The translations under genes were made by a program, and so were the position numbers. The notes beneath the pieces were generated by a model. That model had not been told where the DNA came from and did no database searches. It saw only the letters and a program-made list of their open reading frames with translations. A DNA stretch of 64,000 nt from Clostridia bacterium (lineage in GTDB: Bacteria > Bacillota > Clostridia > UMGS1883 > UMGS1540): the NCBI GenBank assembly GCA_017620205.1, contig JAFZQX010000007.1, positions 1 to 64,000 of the forward strand, in the 5' to 3' direction. Within the stretch, counting starts at the first letter, position 1. Each line of letters begins with the position of its first letter. Positions 63,328-64,000 of this stretch are shown in pieces.

Positions 63328-64000
63328 TCATATATTTAATGTAGCTTTCGCGTTTAGATTAAGCTCCGCGCGCTCGCCTGCCATAAACGCATAATATCCG
63401 GCGCACGAAATCATGGCGCCGTTGTCCGTACAAAGGCGTGGGGGAGGCAGGAAAAACTCAAAGCCGTTTTCTGCTGCCGCATCCGAGAGCGAGCTGCGCA
63501 AAGCTGCGTTTGAAGCGACGCCGCCTGCGATGGCAATTTTCTTTAAACCGCTTTCTTTTGCCGCGCGTATTGTAACATCGGTTAAAACGTCGCATACAGC
63601 CGCTTGAAAAGACGCGGCAATATCGGCGCGCGGGATGTCCGCGCCGGTCTGCTTAAGATTGTGTACATAATTTATAACGGAAGTTTTAACTCCGCTGAAG
63701 CTGAAATTAAAACCGTTTACGGGGCGGGGGAAATGGGTAGCTTTTGGGTTGCCGTCCTCCGCGAGACGGCTGAGCCCCGGCCCTCCGGGGTAACCGATAC
63801 CCAGAACGCGCGCCACCTTGTCAAATGCTTCGCCCGCGGCGTCGTCAAGCGTTGCGCCGAGTATTTCGCAGGTTTCATAGTCTTTTACGAGAGCGACGTG
63901 GCTGTGTCCGCCGGACGCCACAAGACAGATAAAAGGCGGTTCCAAAGTGGGGGACGCTATATAGTTTGCGCATATATGGCCGTTTATGTGGTTTACGGGC
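63328..64000 (-). CDS. tsaD: tRNA N6-adenosine threonylcarbamoyltransferase TsaD (5' end outside window)
   Basis: The C-terminal ~220 residues of TsaD, which with TsaB/TsaE makes the t6A37 modification on tRNAs reading ANN codons. The frame continues to the window edge and carries the metal-binding histidines of VNHINGHI, then FICLVASGGHSHVAL, the DDAAGEAFDKVARVLG block, FNFSFSGVKTSVINY, IAIAGGVASNAALR and PRLCTDNGAMI. An apparent TTG start at about 63945 is internal; the true start lies beyond 64000. Confidence 0.95.
   Translation of the reverse strand, partial: PVNHINGHICANYIASPTLEPPFICLVASGGHSHVALVKDYETCEILGATLDDAAGEAFDKVARVLGIGYPGGPGLSRLAEDGNPKATHFPRPVNGFNFSFSGVKTSVINYVHNLKQTGADIPRADIAASFQAAVCDVLTDVTIRAAKESGLKKIAIAGGVASNAALRSSLSDAAAENGFEFFLPPPRLCTDNGAMISCAGYYAFMAGERAELNLNAKATLNI

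Noticed and set aside
1-64000. CRISPR arrays, insertion sequences, prophage or tRNA genes
   Set aside because: I looked for regularly spaced repeats, transposase or integrase motifs, and cloverleaf sequences with TTCGA-type T-loops, and found none I could support.

Overview
The window is a piece of chromosome from an anaerobic, Gram-positive-type member of the Clostridia (Bacillota). The evidence is the S10-spc-alpha ribosomal gene order, a large-type SRP RNA followed by dnaX-ybaB-recR, consensus sigma-A promoters with 16-17 bp spacers, strong AGGAGG ribosome sites, pyruvate:ferredoxin oxidoreductase, an S-layer-homology protein, a YtxC-like sporulation-family protein and KtrAB. Secreted proteins with copper-amine-oxidase-like 'stalk' domains plus cohesin- and dockerin-like modules resemble gut or ruminal Oscillospirales/Monoglobales-type bacteria. 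I cannot place it to genus.

Layout. 1-2.2 kb: the tail of a dockerin-like surface protein, two tiny minus-strand ORFs (one broken), and a secreted nuclease. 2.3-10.3 kb: one plus-strand operon carrying the whole shikimate pathway plus both branches to phenylalanine and tyrosine (pheA-aroB-aroC-aroEK-aroQ-aroA-tyrA-aroF), with an AroE-AroK fusion and one near-consensus promoter. 10.4-21.4 kb: rpsU, comEC, holA, a large double GT-C glycosyltransferase with its lipid-linked-sugar GT2 partner, hpf, a 370-bp hairpin-rich gap, RNase M5, a thioredoxin-reductase-like flavoprotein and an amidohydrolase. 21.5-25.3 kb: a dockerin-like and a cohesin-like secreted protein side by side. 25.4-31.8 kb (minus): DUF378 protein, recR, ybaB, dnaX, SRP RNA, M24 peptidase, htpG. 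31.8-33.9 kb: ktrB-ktrA.

34-50 kb: a 330-nt structured leader, then rpsJ to rplQ without interruption, including secY, adk, map, a KOW protein, infA and rpoA. Many of these genes start with GTG or TTG. A second hairpin-rich gap and an Asp23 protein follow. 50.7-64 kb is mostly minus strand: a YtrA-type GntR/ABC transporter operon with a recognisable operator, an SLH surface protein, PFOR, a membrane-anchored degenerate PP2C-like protein, a lipoprotein, and ytxC-like, DUF6873-like and tsaD genes, the last cut by the window edge.

Most of the window is core metabolism and information processing. The least ordinary parts are the cohesin/dockerin pair, the fused glycosyltransferase, the pseudophosphatase-like protein, and the two structured gaps at 18.45-18.8 kb and 49.8-50.1 kb.
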